A stretch of 64,000 nucleotides of DNA from JAJEDW01 sp963555775 (GCA_963555775.3 CAUVWY020000010.1:1116001-1180000); one strand, 5' to 3'. Shown: positions 40,947-50,133, numbered from the stretch's first letter. Notes: generated by a model from the letters alone, not told the origin. Numbers and translations are program-made.

Positions 40947-41258
40947 ATGCTCGTCTACGAAGGTTCCATCGAAGACTCTCATGCCGTGATCCAGTTTCTG
41001 CGCCACGAAGCGGACAAGCTGCGTACCTTGCGCAAGGTCGTCATCTCGCCTGAAAGGACCGTGGTGTACGACATCAACCGCGACACGATGGAGTTTCCCG
41101 GACTCACCTATGGCTCCCGAGTGCTCGAACAGGTGCTGCGGGAACTCGGCGTCGTCTTCACCGCGAAGATTCTCCACGACAAGGACGCCACGTCGAGCGG
41201 GGTCAAGGAATACGAACTTACCGCACGCTATACGTGGGGCCATGACCGCGTCATGTAG
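40947..41258 (+). CDS. Hypothetical 103-aa protein
   Basis: I do not recognise the family. The protein begins MLVYEGSIEDSHAVIQFLRH and continues TLRKVVISPERTVVYDINRDTMEFPGL and ARYTWGHDRVM, with mixed alpha/beta character and no membrane helix. It starts 36 bp outside the IS1182 target duplication; upstream sequence in the same frame contains a stop, so the element did not truncate it. It is convergent with the M28 peptidase gene that follows, 27 bp from its end. No close ribosome-binding site is visible. Confidence 0.6.
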   Translation: MLVYEGSIEDSHAVIQFLRHEADKLRTLRKVVISPERTVVYDINRDTMEFPGLTYGSRVLEQVLRELGVVFTAKILHDKDATSSGVKEYELTARYTWGHDRVM

Positions 41259-41285
41259 CACGCCCTGGCGGTGCCGGGAGCCCGT

Positions 41286-42242
41286 TCAGGGCGCCGTGAA
41301 TTCGGTCAGCGTCCGGTAGAGCAGGGCCGAAAACAGTTCCAGGCGCTGGTCCGCACGGCCGGGAAACGAACGGTCGATGTAGTCCAGCGTATCGAAGGGC
41401 GTGTGCCAGATGTAACCGTCCTCGCCGTACCGCGGGTCCACCTGGACGTAGCCGTCCTTGTCGCCGAGGGACCAGTTGGTGGACTCGAAGTAGGCGTATT
41501 GAATTCCCGCTTCCGCGAACGGGGCGTGATCGGAGCAATCGCAAGTGGTGCCGGCAGGAAACTCGGGATTTTCACCCGGCTGGGTCTGCAGTTCCCGGCC
41601 CTCTTCCCCGGCCCGCGCGAGGACCCAGTCCCTCATCGTTCCCGCATCGCCGAAGTCGCCGTAGACGTATGCGATATCACCGGCAATCAGGCTGTCGAGG
41701 TTGATCATGGCCACTGTATTTTCGATCTCTTCGGGTGACATTCCGGCCACGTGGTAGCGCGAACCCGCCAGTCCCTGCTCTTCGGCGCCGAACGCGATAA
41801 ATCGAATCGTGTACGGTGTGGATACGTCGCGGAGCGCAGCCGCTACTTCGAGCATCACCGCGACCCCGGATGCATTGTCACCCGCGCCACGGCCGCGGGC
41901 TTCCGAATCGTAGTGCGCCCCCACGACGATCTCGAGTGCGGAATTCCCTTCCTTGACGGCCATGACGTTGCCCGAGATCAGTCCTTCGCCACGTTGAGAA
42001 GATCGGGGGGCAAACGGAAAACGAGTCTGTGTTGGAGCGTAACCCAAGTCCGCGAACACACCTTCGATGTAGTCGGCGGCCCGGCTTTCACCTGGCGTGC
42101 CCGCCAGGCGGCTTCCGATGTCTTCGGAAAGCGCCACAATATGCCCGCGCGCAGTCTGTCGGGTCGCTTGGGACGAAGCGGCGGAACCGCCAAGCGGAAA
42201 CAGAAGCAAGCTGACGAGGAACGGGTGAAATCGTTGTAACAT
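41286..42242 (-). CDS. Secreted M28 family aminopeptidase (short form)
   Basis: A 318-aa exported zinc peptidase lacking the PA insertion of the 19.3-kb paralogue. Signal peptide FLVSLLLFPLGGSAASSQ. Zinc and catalytic residues are GAHYDSEARGRGAGDNASGV (His and Asp, ~113-132), FGAEEQGLAGSRYH (Glu-Glu, ~158-171), INLDSLIAGD (Asp, ~185-194) and YIWHTPFDTLDYID (His, ~279-292). DCSDHAPFAEAGI is also conserved. The ATG at 42242 is taken; the longer start (42251) is GTG. It probably degrades peptides in the periplasm or outside. It is divergent from the histidine phosphatase gene by 45 bp. Confidence 0.92.
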   Translation of the reverse strand: MLQRFHPFLVSLLLFPLGGSAASSQATRQTARGHIVALSEDIGSRLAGTPGESRAADYIEGVFADLGYAPTQTRFPFAPRSSQRGEGLISGNVMAVKEGNSALEIVVGAHYDSEARGRGAGDNASGVAVMLEVAAALRDVSTPYTIRFIAFGAEEQGLAGSRYHVAGMSPEEIENTVAMINLDSLIAGDIAYVYGDFGDAGTMRDWVLARAGEEGRELQTQPGENPEFPAGTTCDCSDHAPFAEAGIQYAYFESTNWSLGDKDGYVQVDPRYGEDGYIWHTPFDTLDYIDRSFPGRADQRLELFSALLYRTLTEFTAP

Positions 42243-42287
42243 CAGACCCACAGTCTACCGAATTCAGGGCGGACTGAACCACCGCGA

Positions 42288-42908
42288 ATGAGCGAGACGA
42301 CAACCACGATCTATCTGATTCGGCACGCGCAGAGCCATCCGACCAACGGGCTCGACGAACCCGAGTGGCCTTTGAGCGAGTTGGGGCGCCGACAGGCCGG
42401 ACGCCTGCCCGAGTTACTCGCTTCACTCCACATCGACCGCATCGTATCGAGCCCCTATGCGCGCTGCCTCGATACCATTGGGCCTTTCGCGTCGGTATCC
42501 GGTATCGACATCGCCATCGACGCCGGGCTGAGAGAACGTCGAATCACACTGGAATTAAGAAAGGATTTCCCAGAAGTGCTGGCACGGTCATGGGAAGACT
42601 TCGGCTTCGCGCTCTCGGGGTGCGAAAATTCCGGCGAAGCGCAACGGCGAATCCGGGCCGCAATCGAAGATACCGCCCAAAGACATGCCGGACGCACAGT
42701 CGCGGTCTGCTCCCACGGTAACGTGATCAGCTTGTTCCTGAACTCGATCGACTCCGGCTTCGGTCTCGAGGAAATGATGCAAATCCGGAATCCGGATGTT
42801 TTGCGGCTGAGGGCCGATGCCGCCGGTGTTCAGTGGGACCGGACCTTCCGCATCGAGGGCCTCAATGAGTTGGCAACCAACCACTCCGAAAGTCCGATTG
42901 AATGGTGA
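42288..42908 (+). CDS. Histidine phosphatase family protein
   Basis: A 206-aa phosphoglycerate-mutase-like protein. The nucleophile is in IYLIRHAQSHPTNG (residues ~8-21), then VSSPYARCLDTIGPF (~54-68), a partner glutamate in ERRITLELRKDF and the second histidine in TVAVCSHGNVISLFLN (~138-153). Members dephosphorylate small metabolites or phosphoproteins; the substrate is not evident. The ATG at 42288 is the only sensible start. The 268 bp after its stop contain nothing recognisable. Confidence 0.9.
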   Translation: MSETTTTIYLIRHAQSHPTNGLDEPEWPLSELGRRQAGRLPELLASLHIDRIVSSPYARCLDTIGPFASVSGIDIAIDAGLRERRITLELRKDFPEVLARSWEDFGFALSGCENSGEAQRRIRAAIEDTAQRHAGRTVAVCSHGNVISLFLNSIDSGFGLEEMMQIRNPDVLRLRADAAGVQWDRTFRIEGLNELATNHSESPIEW

Positions 42909-43176
42909 GGGAATAGATTGAACGGTGAGTGATCAGCAAAGATGGAATTCCCGATAGTTTCGCGTCGCCGAAAAACGTCAATGAAATCGGAAGTGCCGTT
43001 CGTCGCTGGTAGTTTTCGACCTGCCCAGTCTGAATTAACAGGCACAACGCGTCACGGGTTATGGATTTCTTCCTGAGAGACTGGGTTCGGGAGAACGCCT
43101 TGCACATTCACCGCATCGCTTCATCCATCGCTTCACTACCTGACTCACCACCGTTTGGAACTGCCCTTGCATTCCG

Positions 43177-43799
43177 TCAACCAAACAGTCTTCGAAGCCA
43201 AGCTATGAATGTTGCACTGAGTTCTTTATCTACAAGCAGGTCTCCCGCGCCGATAGCCGCGCCCATACGGCCAGGTTTTTTCGTGTCGCCAACCAGGCAT
43301 AAAGCTTGGCCTTCAATATCTTGCTGTCCCTGAATTTGCGATCCGCATTCGGAATGCCCTGTATATATTCCTCGGACATTGGCCAAACAGGATCTTCAAC
43401 GGGGATCATTTCCTGGACGAAATCTTCAAGTTCGCCAGTCGATTGGTTATTCGGCATCAGCCAAATACCAATTCGAGGTATGCCGGAAATAATCGTTCCG
43501 GCAGGGTCGGGATTGTCCGGCGTTTGGATGTTCACCGCTTTAAGCTGGCCAATCACTTCGTCCCATCGGGACTGCAGATCGCTGTTCGCATCCACGACAA
43601 TGCCGACGGCTTGTCGCCCGGAAACCTTGATCTCCGGACCGATTGCCGGAAGAAGTTGGGATATTCCAACTCTGTCCAGAGTAAAAAACTCGGGCATCTC
43701 TAGAGAGCGGTCGCAGAGATGTCGAACGACATGCTTATCGTCCTGCCCTTCGACCAGAAGGATGTTCTCGGACGGTCGTTGCGCTCCGGTGCCGATCAT
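43177..43799 (-). CDS. DUF3226 (TOPRIM-like) protein with a -1 frame break
   Basis: The ATG at 43799 begins four bases after the AAA-ATPase stop and gives ENILLVEGQDDKHVVRHL (glutamate and aspartates of a TOPRIM-like fold, ~residues 11-28), AVGIVVDANSDLQSRWDEV (~70-88), GIWLMPNNQSTGELEDFV and RKFRDSKILKAKLYAWLAT. At 43281-43275 the mRNA reads A-AAA-AAC in zero frame. Zero-frame reading ends at 43230 with atypical residues, while the -1 frame gives KKPGRMGAAIGAGDLL..LSATFIAWLRRLFG, the normal end of the family. So either programmed -1 frameshifting or a one-base deletion in an A run. With the ATPase it resembles a split OLD-type nuclease system. Confidence 0.7.
43275..43281 (-). promoter_or_regulatory. 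Candidate -1 ribosomal slippery heptamer A-AAA-AAC
   Basis: The heptamer is in the zero frame of the DUF3226 gene (codons CGA AAA AAC) and fits the X-XXY-YYZ rule. Slipping back one base joins the two conserved halves exactly. A simple A7-to-A6 deletion would look the same. Confidence 0.45.
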
Positions 43800-43803
43800 G
43801 CGC

Positions 43804-44964
43804 CTATCTGACCTCGATCCCCTGAACGGCAGCAGTCTCAAGTTCGCTTTCCGAATACTCTGTTGCGCGAATCCTGTCGTTCTCCTTATCGAGGCGAACG
43901 AGGACCCCTTCGGTACCGTCAATCTCCGTTGCAGCTTGGGCGAAGCCCGTTATGCAGTCCCAGCTATGAGTCGTCGCAAGAACCTGCACATTGTTCTCAT
44001 GCGCCGTTTTCAGAACCATGTGCCAGAAATCATGTTGCACTGAATAGTGAATGCCGTTCTCCGCTTCGTCGATGAACAGGAAACCCTGACGGCTATTGGC
44101 CAGGGCCAGCGCGACGCCAAAAAGGCGTGTCGCTCCGTCGCCGAGGCTCTTCAACGGAACTCTGCGATCATGATCCCGGAGTTTGACAACTGCCCGGCGC
44201 CCGTGCTCGCGTGCGCGAGGCCCGGCGTCTCCTACCATCACCACGCTTTCCACCGCATTGCCCAACACCAACCGCAGAGCTTCCACGGCGTAAGCTTCCT
44301 CGCTCTTCATTGCGACGTTATCCCAGAATGCCGCCGCGGCATCGTTCGGCATGAGGCCCGGACCTAGCGATACGCATTCTATCGCCGGTGGCGGTTCGTC
44401 CTGGTCACTCAAACGCTGCCATCGATACGAGAGCGAACTCCTCGACCTGTCAGAACTCCACGCGTCCCGGGCGAATAGCCATGGCGTTACGTACTCCCGA
44501 CCCTGAAATACAGTCTTGAGCACCCGCAAGTCACCTTCCGGCAAATTGTCGGGCCCCATCTTTTCCAGGATGGCCGCCTGTTTTTTACTGGGATGAGCAA
44601 TCTCGATTCGAAGACGATCTTTAGTTGAACCATTTCCCGGACCGATCTCAATGCAGCCTTCTAACGAAGGGTCCCTTCCATGAAAAAGGGCCTCCATATT
44701 CGGCATGGGTCTTCTCTCGCCGTCTTCATCCGTGACTGCGGAGTATTCTTCGTGTCCTCTCGCCAGTTCGGATAAAACAGCATGACGGCCGCTCGCGGCA
44801 TAGACTCGACAGGCCTCGAGTACCGTTGTCTTGCCGACGCCATTTTTTCCGGCGAGCAGAGTTACGCGGCCCAAGCGCGGAATTAAGAGATCGTCGATCC
44901 CGCGGAATCCCTTTATCGACAGGTTTCGGAGATGCAGGTGGTTGTTCGGTGGTCCCTCGGACAT
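43804..44964 (-). CDS. AAA family ATPase (OLD/RecF-like)
   Basis: A 386-aa ABC/SMC-type ATPase: LRNLSIKGFRGIDDLLIPRL (residues 12-31), Walker A LLAGKNGVGKTTVLEA (36-51), a signature-like VPLKSLGDGATRLFGVALAL (~270-289), Walker B QGFLFIDEAENGIHYSVQHD (~295-314) and VLATTHSWDCITGF (~330-343). It is the ATPase half of overcoming-lysogenization-defect-type proteins, which normally also contain a TOPRIM nuclease domain. Here that role may be taken by the DUF3226 protein encoded four bases downstream. A phage-defence or DNA-repair role is plausible from family knowledge, not shown. Confidence 0.88.
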   Translation of the reverse strand: MSEGPPNNHLHLRNLSIKGFRGIDDLLIPRLGRVTLLAGKNGVGKTTVLEACRVYAASGRHAVLSELARGHEEYSAVTDEDGERRPMPNMEALFHGRDPSLEGCIEIGPGNGSTKDRLRIEIAHPSKKQAAILEKMGPDNLPEGDLRVLKTVFQGREYVTPWLFARDAWSSDRSRSSLSYRWQRLSDQDEPPPAIECVSLGPGLMPNDAAAAFWDNVAMKSEEAYAVEALRLVLGNAVESVVMVGDAGPRAREHGRRAVVKLRDHDRRVPLKSLGDGATRLFGVALALANSRQGFLFIDEAENGIHYSVQHDFWHMVLKTAHENNVQVLATTHSWDCITGFAQAATEIDGTEGVLVRLDKENDRIRATEYSESELETAAVQGIEVR

Positions 44965-45278
44965 GTTGGTAGCCTTCGGTTGGTCCTCGAATTACCTCAG
45001 TCAGAATGAATCAAGGAGACTCAAACCGTTTTGACGGGGTAGCTGGACTCTATCTGCGCTTCTCCCCAACTCGCCAGGTTCCGTTCCGGAATTCAGATTT
45101 CGTAAAAAACTCACCAATCGTTAGTGGCCAGCAGATCGGCTTTCGCAAGCCGGGCAAGAAGTCGGGAGTACGCGTTCTGTTGCAAATTCCGCTACGAGCA
45201 AACAAACCGGATGCGAAAGCCACAGCGTATCCTGCGGCTCCCGAGCGGCGTCAGGCCCGTTATACCAGGGACAGGCCG
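44965..45278. other. Intergenic stretch without recognisable features
   Basis: About 314 bp between the ATPase start and the lactonase-like gene's end. It has open frames of up to ~127 codons but none with a family match, a convincing start or protein-like composition. I see no repeat or terminator. Confidence 0.5.
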
Positions 45279-46262
45279 CTAACGTCCGGTTGCGTCTCCG
45301 ACCAGGGCCGGCACCGAGTAGAGCGAAGTTCTGGCGGTGAAGTACACCGTCCTGCCATCGGGACCGCCGAAGGCGAGGTTGGCCGCTGATTCGGGCAGCA
45401 GGATGCGCGCGATCAGATCGCCCGTCGGCGCAAAAATCTGCGCGCCATCGCCCGAACTAGTCCAGACATTTCCGTTTTCGTCACAACGAATGCCATCCGG
45501 GAAACCCTCATCGAGAGTGGCAAACACGTCGCCGCCCGAAACCGTGCCGTCGTCGTTGACGGCGAACGAACGAATGTTGCCGGGTTCTCCCGAATCGGCC
45601 ACATAAAGCATGGATTCATCGGGTGAAAAGCAGAGGCCGTTGGGGCGAACCATATCGGTCACAACCGCAGTCAGTTCCGAACCGGCTTCGTCCAACCGAT
45701 ACACGTAGTTGCCAGGCGTCTCCTGCGCCCTGTCGCCGAGCCCGTAATCGGGATCCGTGAACCAAAGCGTACCGTCCGACTTCACGACAACGTCGTTTGG
45801 CGAACTGAGGCGTCCGCCCATGTAGGTGTCGACAACCGTATTGACCGTACCGTCGGCCTCGGTACGCGAGATGCGGCCTTCGTGCTGCGCGGTCACAAGA
45901 CGGCCCTCGAGATCAAGCGTATTGCCGTTGGACGAACCGCTGGGCGCCCGGAACGTCTGAACGCCGTTCTCCGCGTCCCAACGCTTGAGTTCGTTGGCGG
46001 GAATGTCGCTGAAAACCAGATATCCGCCGTCCTCGCCGATCCACACCGGACCTTCGACAAACATCAGATCGGTCGCCAGTTGCGTGACGGTCGCATCGGC
46101 CGGCAGCAACTGACGGAACGCCGCCTCGTCGACGACCGTAAACGCATCGGTGTTGATCGGGACTTCGGCAGCCACGGGCGCTGAGGTATCTTCGGCTTCA
46201 GGGGCGCCCGCACAGCCAAACGCGAACACGGTCAGTATCAGAAGGCAGATCGATCGCTTCAT
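45279..46262 (-). CDS. SMP-30/gluconolactonase-type lipoprotein
   Basis: A 327-aa beta-propeller hydrolase. A lipoprotein signal (SICLLILTVFAFGCAGA, cysteine ~17) anchors it to the envelope. Metal ligands of the SMP-30 family are apparent: DLMFVEGPVWIGEDGGYLVFSDIP (Glu, ~63-86), RLSSPNDVVVKSDGTLWFTDPDYG (Asn, ~152-175) and MLYVADSGEPGNIRSFAV (Asp, ~219-236), with FPDGIRCDENGNVW. Such proteins open sugar lactones using a divalent cation. The ATG at 46262 begins the signal sequence; earlier in-frame codons are not protein-like. It sits 31 bp after the DUF6152 gene on the same strand. Confidence 0.9.
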   Translation of the reverse strand: MKRSICLLILTVFAFGCAGAPEAEDTSAPVAAEVPINTDAFTVVDEAAFRQLLPADATVTQLATDLMFVEGPVWIGEDGGYLVFSDIPANELKRWDAENGVQTFRAPSGSSNGNTLDLEGRLVTAQHEGRISRTEADGTVNTVVDTYMGGRLSSPNDVVVKSDGTLWFTDPDYGLGDRAQETPGNYVYRLDEAGSELTAVVTDMVRPNGLCFSPDESMLYVADSGEPGNIRSFAVNDDGTVSGGDVFATLDEGFPDGIRCDENGNVWTSSGDGAQIFAPTGDLIARILLPESAANLAFGGPDGRTVYFTARTSLYSVPALVGDATGR

Positions 46263-46293
46263 TGCAGTTGTTGAACCTCGTATTGTTAATCGA

Positions 46294-46707
46294 CTAATTC
46301 TCGTCGTCGGCCGACGACCCGGCGAAGACCCGCGTTCCATCCGCCAAAACCACAGTACTTGCATTGCCGACATTCGGTGCGTTCTTGGCGCGGAAGCCGG
46401 TCACGGTAACCACGTCGCCTTCTTTCAGGGAGTTTCTGGTCCAACCCCGCCGCATCAGACCATTTGGAATACTCAACTCGAAGTCCCATTCCACGAGTTC
46501 ACCGTCTTCATCTTCGACGTTGATGTAGAAGCGGGCATGCGGATTCATCCATTCCAAGCGCGTGACGGCGCCGGTAAGCTCCAGGGGCAGATCCCTGGAG
46601 AACTCCGCGGCAAACGCATGATGGGCAAGGACCGGCGATGGAGTGAACGTCCACCCGATCACCAGACCGACGCCCACTGCCAGAACGAGCAATGACTCAG
46701 GTTTCAT
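46294..46707 (-). CDS. DUF6152 family exported protein
   Basis: A 137-aa protein with signal peptide (LLVLAVGVGLVIGWTFTPSP) followed directly by the diagnostic HHAFAAEFSRDLPLELTGAV, LEWMNPHARFYINVED, WDFELSIPNGLMRRGW and LKEGDVVTVTGFRAKNAPN. The mature protein looks like a small beta-barrel (OB-like). Its role is unknown; genes of this type often accompany the secreted protein encoded next. The ATG at 46707 has AGGAG eight bases upstream. Confidence 0.88.
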   Translation of the reverse strand: MKPESLLVLAVGVGLVIGWTFTPSPVLAHHAFAAEFSRDLPLELTGAVTRLEWMNPHARFYINVEDEDGELVEWDFELSIPNGLMRRGWTRNSLKEGDVVTVTGFRAKNAPNVGNASTVVLADGTRVFAGSSADDEN

Positions 46708-46720
46708 ATCCAAGGCTCCT

Positions 46721-47611
46721 TCAATCCTGATCGAAAAAACGAACGGACTTTTCGTTTTCTATACAGATGAACTCGATCAACGCCGTGTCGAGCATGATTT
46801 GGTGATTCACCTTGACGGTGAACGGCTCGGTATAGGCCATTGGATCCTCGATTGTCACAACGATTTCCATATGCCCGAAGTCGGTGCGCGTGAGTCGCTC
46901 GACGATCTTGCCTTGTTCCGTCAGCGGGCTTCCGTTGACATCCAGCCAACCGTCGTCGCGAAATCCCGTCGTGGTGACAACCAACGTATCCCCATCCCAT
47001 TCGCCCGTCGAGTAGCCGTACCACCAGGGTTGGGGATCGTTATCGGGTGAGGGCCGTCCGTCGAGGAATATCTCGCGAATGCCCGCATTCCCCTCGTAGA
47101 TGATCACCATTATGTCTTCGCTTTGCACGATCCTCCGGGGTTGGGGGTGCAGGTGAAACTGCATGTGCCCCATCGGTAGACAATTGGCGTCGGGATTGTC
47201 CTTCATGTTGTCCGCCATGCGCTGGTCGCGAACCTCGGCGGCCCATGGCGTGTACGGCACACCGTTCTCGAAACCTGCGCCGATGTCAAAGAAGGTGGCG
47301 TTCGGAATCCCGTCCTCCGGCACCGCCGGAGCGGCAGGTTCCGGCGGAGTGGCCGGCGCCGCCGGAACAGCGGTTGCATCGGCCCCAGGTCCATCGCCGG
47401 CGCCCTGGGGACGGCGTCGCTGCCTCTCCCAAATGCCGCTGAAGTCCACTGTTCCCCAGTAGGTCCGTGGAACCGAGCCTTCCAGATCCGGCTCTCCATC
47501 GGGCGTCATGGGGACGTTTCGGGTCGGATAGTCTGGCCACTGGGCCATTAGAGATGGCGCGGCCACCGCAACGACCGCGATCAAACCAACTGTTCGGAGT
47601 AATGTCTTCAT
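46721..47611 (-). CDS. Secreted hypothetical protein paired with DUF6152
   Basis: A 296-aa exported protein: signal peptide LIAVVAVAAPSLMAQ, then DFSGIWERQRRRP, a Pro/Ala-rich linker (PAAPATPPEPAAPAVPEDG), then NPDANCLPMGHMQFHLHPQPRRIVQ, VIIYEGNAGIREIFLDGRPSP and STGEWDGDTLVVTTTGFRDDGWLD. The last patterns recur in a large family of secreted proteins in Acidobacteriota-like genomes; the gene at 50134-51132 is a distant relative (GHWDGDTLVVETRNLTD). No enzymatic role is established. It lies 13 bp before the DUF6152 gene, an apparent operon with the lactonase. The ATG at 47611 starts the signal peptide. Confidence 0.78.
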   Translation of the reverse strand: MKTLLRTVGLIAVVAVAAPSLMAQWPDYPTRNVPMTPDGEPDLEGSVPRTYWGTVDFSGIWERQRRRPQGAGDGPGADATAVPAAPATPPEPAAPAVPEDGIPNATFFDIGAGFENGVPYTPWAAEVRDQRMADNMKDNPDANCLPMGHMQFHLHPQPRRIVQSEDIMVIIYEGNAGIREIFLDGRPSPDNDPQPWWYGYSTGEWDGDTLVVTTTGFRDDGWLDVNGSPLTEQGKIVERLTRTDFGHMEIVVTIEDPMAYTEPFTVKVNHQIMLDTALIEFICIENEKSVRFFDQD

Positions 47612-47741
47612 CTCGCCTTCCGGAGCCTCCCGCTGGTACGAGTGTGTCAGGTATCGCGATTCAACCGCGACCGACCTCACAGGAATTCTGACAAAACGAT
47701 AATCTATGCAAGACGTCGGCCAAAAGCAAGGAATGCAAAAA

Positions 47742-49772
47742 ATGAGGACAGACACGCTTTTTCCGGGCAAAACTGTTCACCCTATGTTCAGGAATCGCAA
47801 AACGGGGGAATACCCCGTTTCCTTGCCTCGTCGTGCTCATATCAAGGGTCCAGGGTTACTGGCGCTGGCACTCATTGCCAGCGTTGGCCTGGCGCATCCA
47901 ACGGCGGTGAAGTCTCAGTCCTTCGACGCCTGGAACCAGTACCTCGGCGGCGCCGACTCCGCACAGTACTCGTCTCTCGACCAGATCGACCGGTCGAATG
48001 TCGATCGACTCGAAGTGGTGTGGACCTACCCGACCGGCGACGACAACCAGTACCTGTTCAACCCGATCGTCGTGGATGGCGTAATGATCGTCCAGGCGCG
48101 GAACAACTCTCTTGTCGCCCTGAACGCGGAAAACGGCCGGGAATTATGGGTGCATCCGTTTGAAGGGGCCGTCACGACGCGCGGTGTCAACTACTGGGAG
48201 TCGGACGACGGGGCCGATCGCAGGATCTTCACCGTGAACGCAGGGTTTCTGATCGCACTGGACATGGGAACGGGTCAGACCGTGACATCGTTCGGAAACA
48301 ACGGACGTGTCGACTTGCGGTTGGGCATGGACGACCGCGACACCAGTTCGAATGGGCCCGTCCACACGAACAATCCCGGACGCATCTGGGTGGACCCCAA
48401 CGGCGAAGACATCGCCATCATGCCCCTGATGCGATCCGGCGCCGACTACGCCTATCTGCCGGGCGACATCCACGCCTATTACGCCCGGACCGGTGAACTG
48501 GCCTGGATATTCCACACCATCCCCCGCCCGGACGAGTTCGGCTATGACACCTGGCCGGACGGGGTCTGGGAGTACGCGGGCGGCGCGATGAACTGGAACG
48601 CCTTGTCGTTGGACACGGAACGGGGAATCGCGTATATCCCGCTGTCGACAGCCAAGTTCGATTACTACGGCGGCAACCGTCTAGGCCAGAACCTGTACGG
48701 CAACAGCCTGGTCGCGCTCGACGTCCGAACCGGCGAGCGGCTGTGGCATTATCAGACGATCCACCACGATCTGTGGGACTACGATCTGCCGTCTGCGCCC
48801 AAACTTCTGACCCTCCAGCACGACGGCCGGCCAATCGACGCGGTCGCACAGCCCACCAAGCATGGTTTCCTGTTTGTTTTCGACCGCGTCACTGGGGAAC
48901 CGCTGTGGCCCATCGAGGAACGCCCGGTACCCGCATCGGACATCCCGGGCGAAGAGGCGTGGCCGACGCAACCGTTTCCAACACGGCCCGCCCCCTTCGC
49001 GCGCCAGTCGTTCACGACCGGCCAGATCAATCCTCTGTTGCCCGCAACTGAACAAGAAAACCTTCGCGCCCGGATGGAAGGCATGCGAAACGAAGGGCTG
49101 TTCACACCCCCGAGTCTGGAAGGCACCGTGACGCTCCCGGGCACGGGAGGCGGCTCGAGTTGGGGACGAACGGCGGTAGACCCATTCGAGGGCATGCTTT
49201 ATATCGTGTCGCAGGACACGCCGACCCGCATCCGTCTGGCGCATCCCGACGATCCGAATGCGCAGAGACGAGCGTCAATCGCCGCACCAGCGGCTCCGGG
49301 CGCACCGGACAGCTTCGTGCACTATTTCGAGGTAGTGAACGACTTCAGTTCCGAAACCACCAGGCTGCCAGTGATCGGTCCCCCCTGGTCCACAATGACC
49401 GCCTACGACCTGAACACGGGCGACATCGTATGGCAGGTCCCCTACGGCACGGTTCCCGAACTGGCGGCACAGGGCGTCCTCCCGACCGGCGTAATCGGGC
49501 AGCGTGGCGGTCCGGTGGCCACGGCGGGAGGCTTGTTGCTTGCCGCAACGAACGACAGGAAATTCCGTGCCTACGATCGGGAGAACGGCGCAGTCATTTG
49601 GGAAACCGACCTTCCGGCCGCGTCGGAAGGCGTACCCGCGGTCTACGAACTCGACGGGCGCCAGTACATCGCGCTATCGGTGGCCGCCGGAAACAGCCCG
49701 GTCGTTGGACGCGGCCAACAGGAAACACAACCGGCGCCGGGCGCGTACATGGTTTTCGCGTTGCCGGAGTAA
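47742..49772 (+). CDS. PQQ-dependent dehydrogenase, glucose-dehydrogenase-like
   Basis: A ~676-aa periplasmic quinoprotein of the membrane glucose-dehydrogenase type. A signal-like helix (GLLALALIASVGLAHPTAV) precedes an eight-bladed propeller: GGADSAQYSSLDQIDRSNVDRLEVVW, NNSLVALNAENGRELWVHPF, GNSLVALDVRTGERLWHYQTIHHDLWDYDLPSAPKL, KHGFLFVFDRVTGEPLWPIEE, GGSSWGRTAVDPFEG. The HHDLWDYD segment holds the catalytic aspartate. There is no fused cytochrome and no multi-span membrane anchor. Start choice is uncertain: the ATG at 47742 has AAGGA nine bases upstream, but ATGs at 47706 and 47784 are possible. It is divergent from the secreted-protein operon. Confidence 0.87.
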   Translation: MRTDTLFPGKTVHPMFRNRKTGEYPVSLPRRAHIKGPGLLALALIASVGLAHPTAVKSQSFDAWNQYLGGADSAQYSSLDQIDRSNVDRLEVVWTYPTGDDNQYLFNPIVVDGVMIVQARNNSLVALNAENGRELWVHPFEGAVTTRGVNYWESDDGADRRIFTVNAGFLIALDMGTGQTVTSFGNNGRVDLRLGMDDRDTSSNGPVHTNNPGRIWVDPNGEDIAIMPLMRSGADYAYLPGDIHAYYARTGELAWIFHTIPRPDEFGYDTWPDGVWEYAGGAMNWNALSLDTERGIAYIPLSTAKFDYYGGNRLGQNLYGNSLVALDVRTGERLWHYQTIHHDLWDYDLPSAPKLLTLQHDGRPIDAVAQPTKHGFLFVFDRVTGEPLWPIEERPVPASDIPGEEAWPTQPFPTRPAPFARQSFTTGQINPLLPATEQENLRARMEGMRNEGLFTPPSLEGTVTLPGTGGGSSWGRTAVDPFEGMLYIVSQDTPTRIRLAHPDDPNAQRRASIAAPAAPGAPDSFVHYFEVVNDFSSETTRLPVIGPPWSTMTAYDLNTGDIVWQVPYGTVPELAAQGVLPTGVIGQRGGPVATAGGLLLAATNDRKFRAYDRENGAVIWETDLPAASEGVPAVYELDGRQYIALSVAAGNSPVVGRGQQETQPAPGAYMVFALPE

Positions 49773-49820
49773 CCTCGACGAAACGTTGACGAACTGAAAC
49801 GCGACGTGGGAACAAGGTTA

Positions 49821-49998
49821 GCCCGCCTTTCTCACGGGTTTTCGTCGCGAAGAGTCGGAGACGCCGTCAGAGCAAGGCGCGCGCACGGAGGGCACCGGAG
49901 GCGTACTTGACAGTACGTCGAGGAGCCCGACGAAGCGCAACGCTGCACTGGCGGATGTATCCGGCACTGTAGCAGACAACTCGTGAGAAATGCGGGCC
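49821..49998. repeat. R1 inverted-repeat element, full copy
   Basis: A 178-bp element starting GCCCGCCTTTCTCACGGGTT and ending AACTCGTGAGAAATGCGGGC, so the ends form ~20-bp near-perfect inverted repeats. The interior is about 85-90% identical by eye to the copy at 52522-52698. It includes a palindromic GTACTTGACAGTAC-like core (49906-49918) and no ORF with a family match. It looks like a MITE or mobile intergenic element. Confidence 0.8.
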
Positions 49999-50133
49999 AG
50001 GGTGAACTTTCTGCCCTGACACATCCGTTGCGAGTTTCCGCACAAATCGCCGGCACACATTACTCGTTGACTTGCCGCGGTGCTTCCATTAGAAATCAGA
50101 ACTCCCGAATATCCGGACAAGGGGGACCTCTCC

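Noticed and set aside
39686..41053. 455-codon plus-strand ORF across the IS1182 right end
   Set aside because: Antisense to the transposase and crossing the terminal repeat; Arg/His-rich without domain resemblance.
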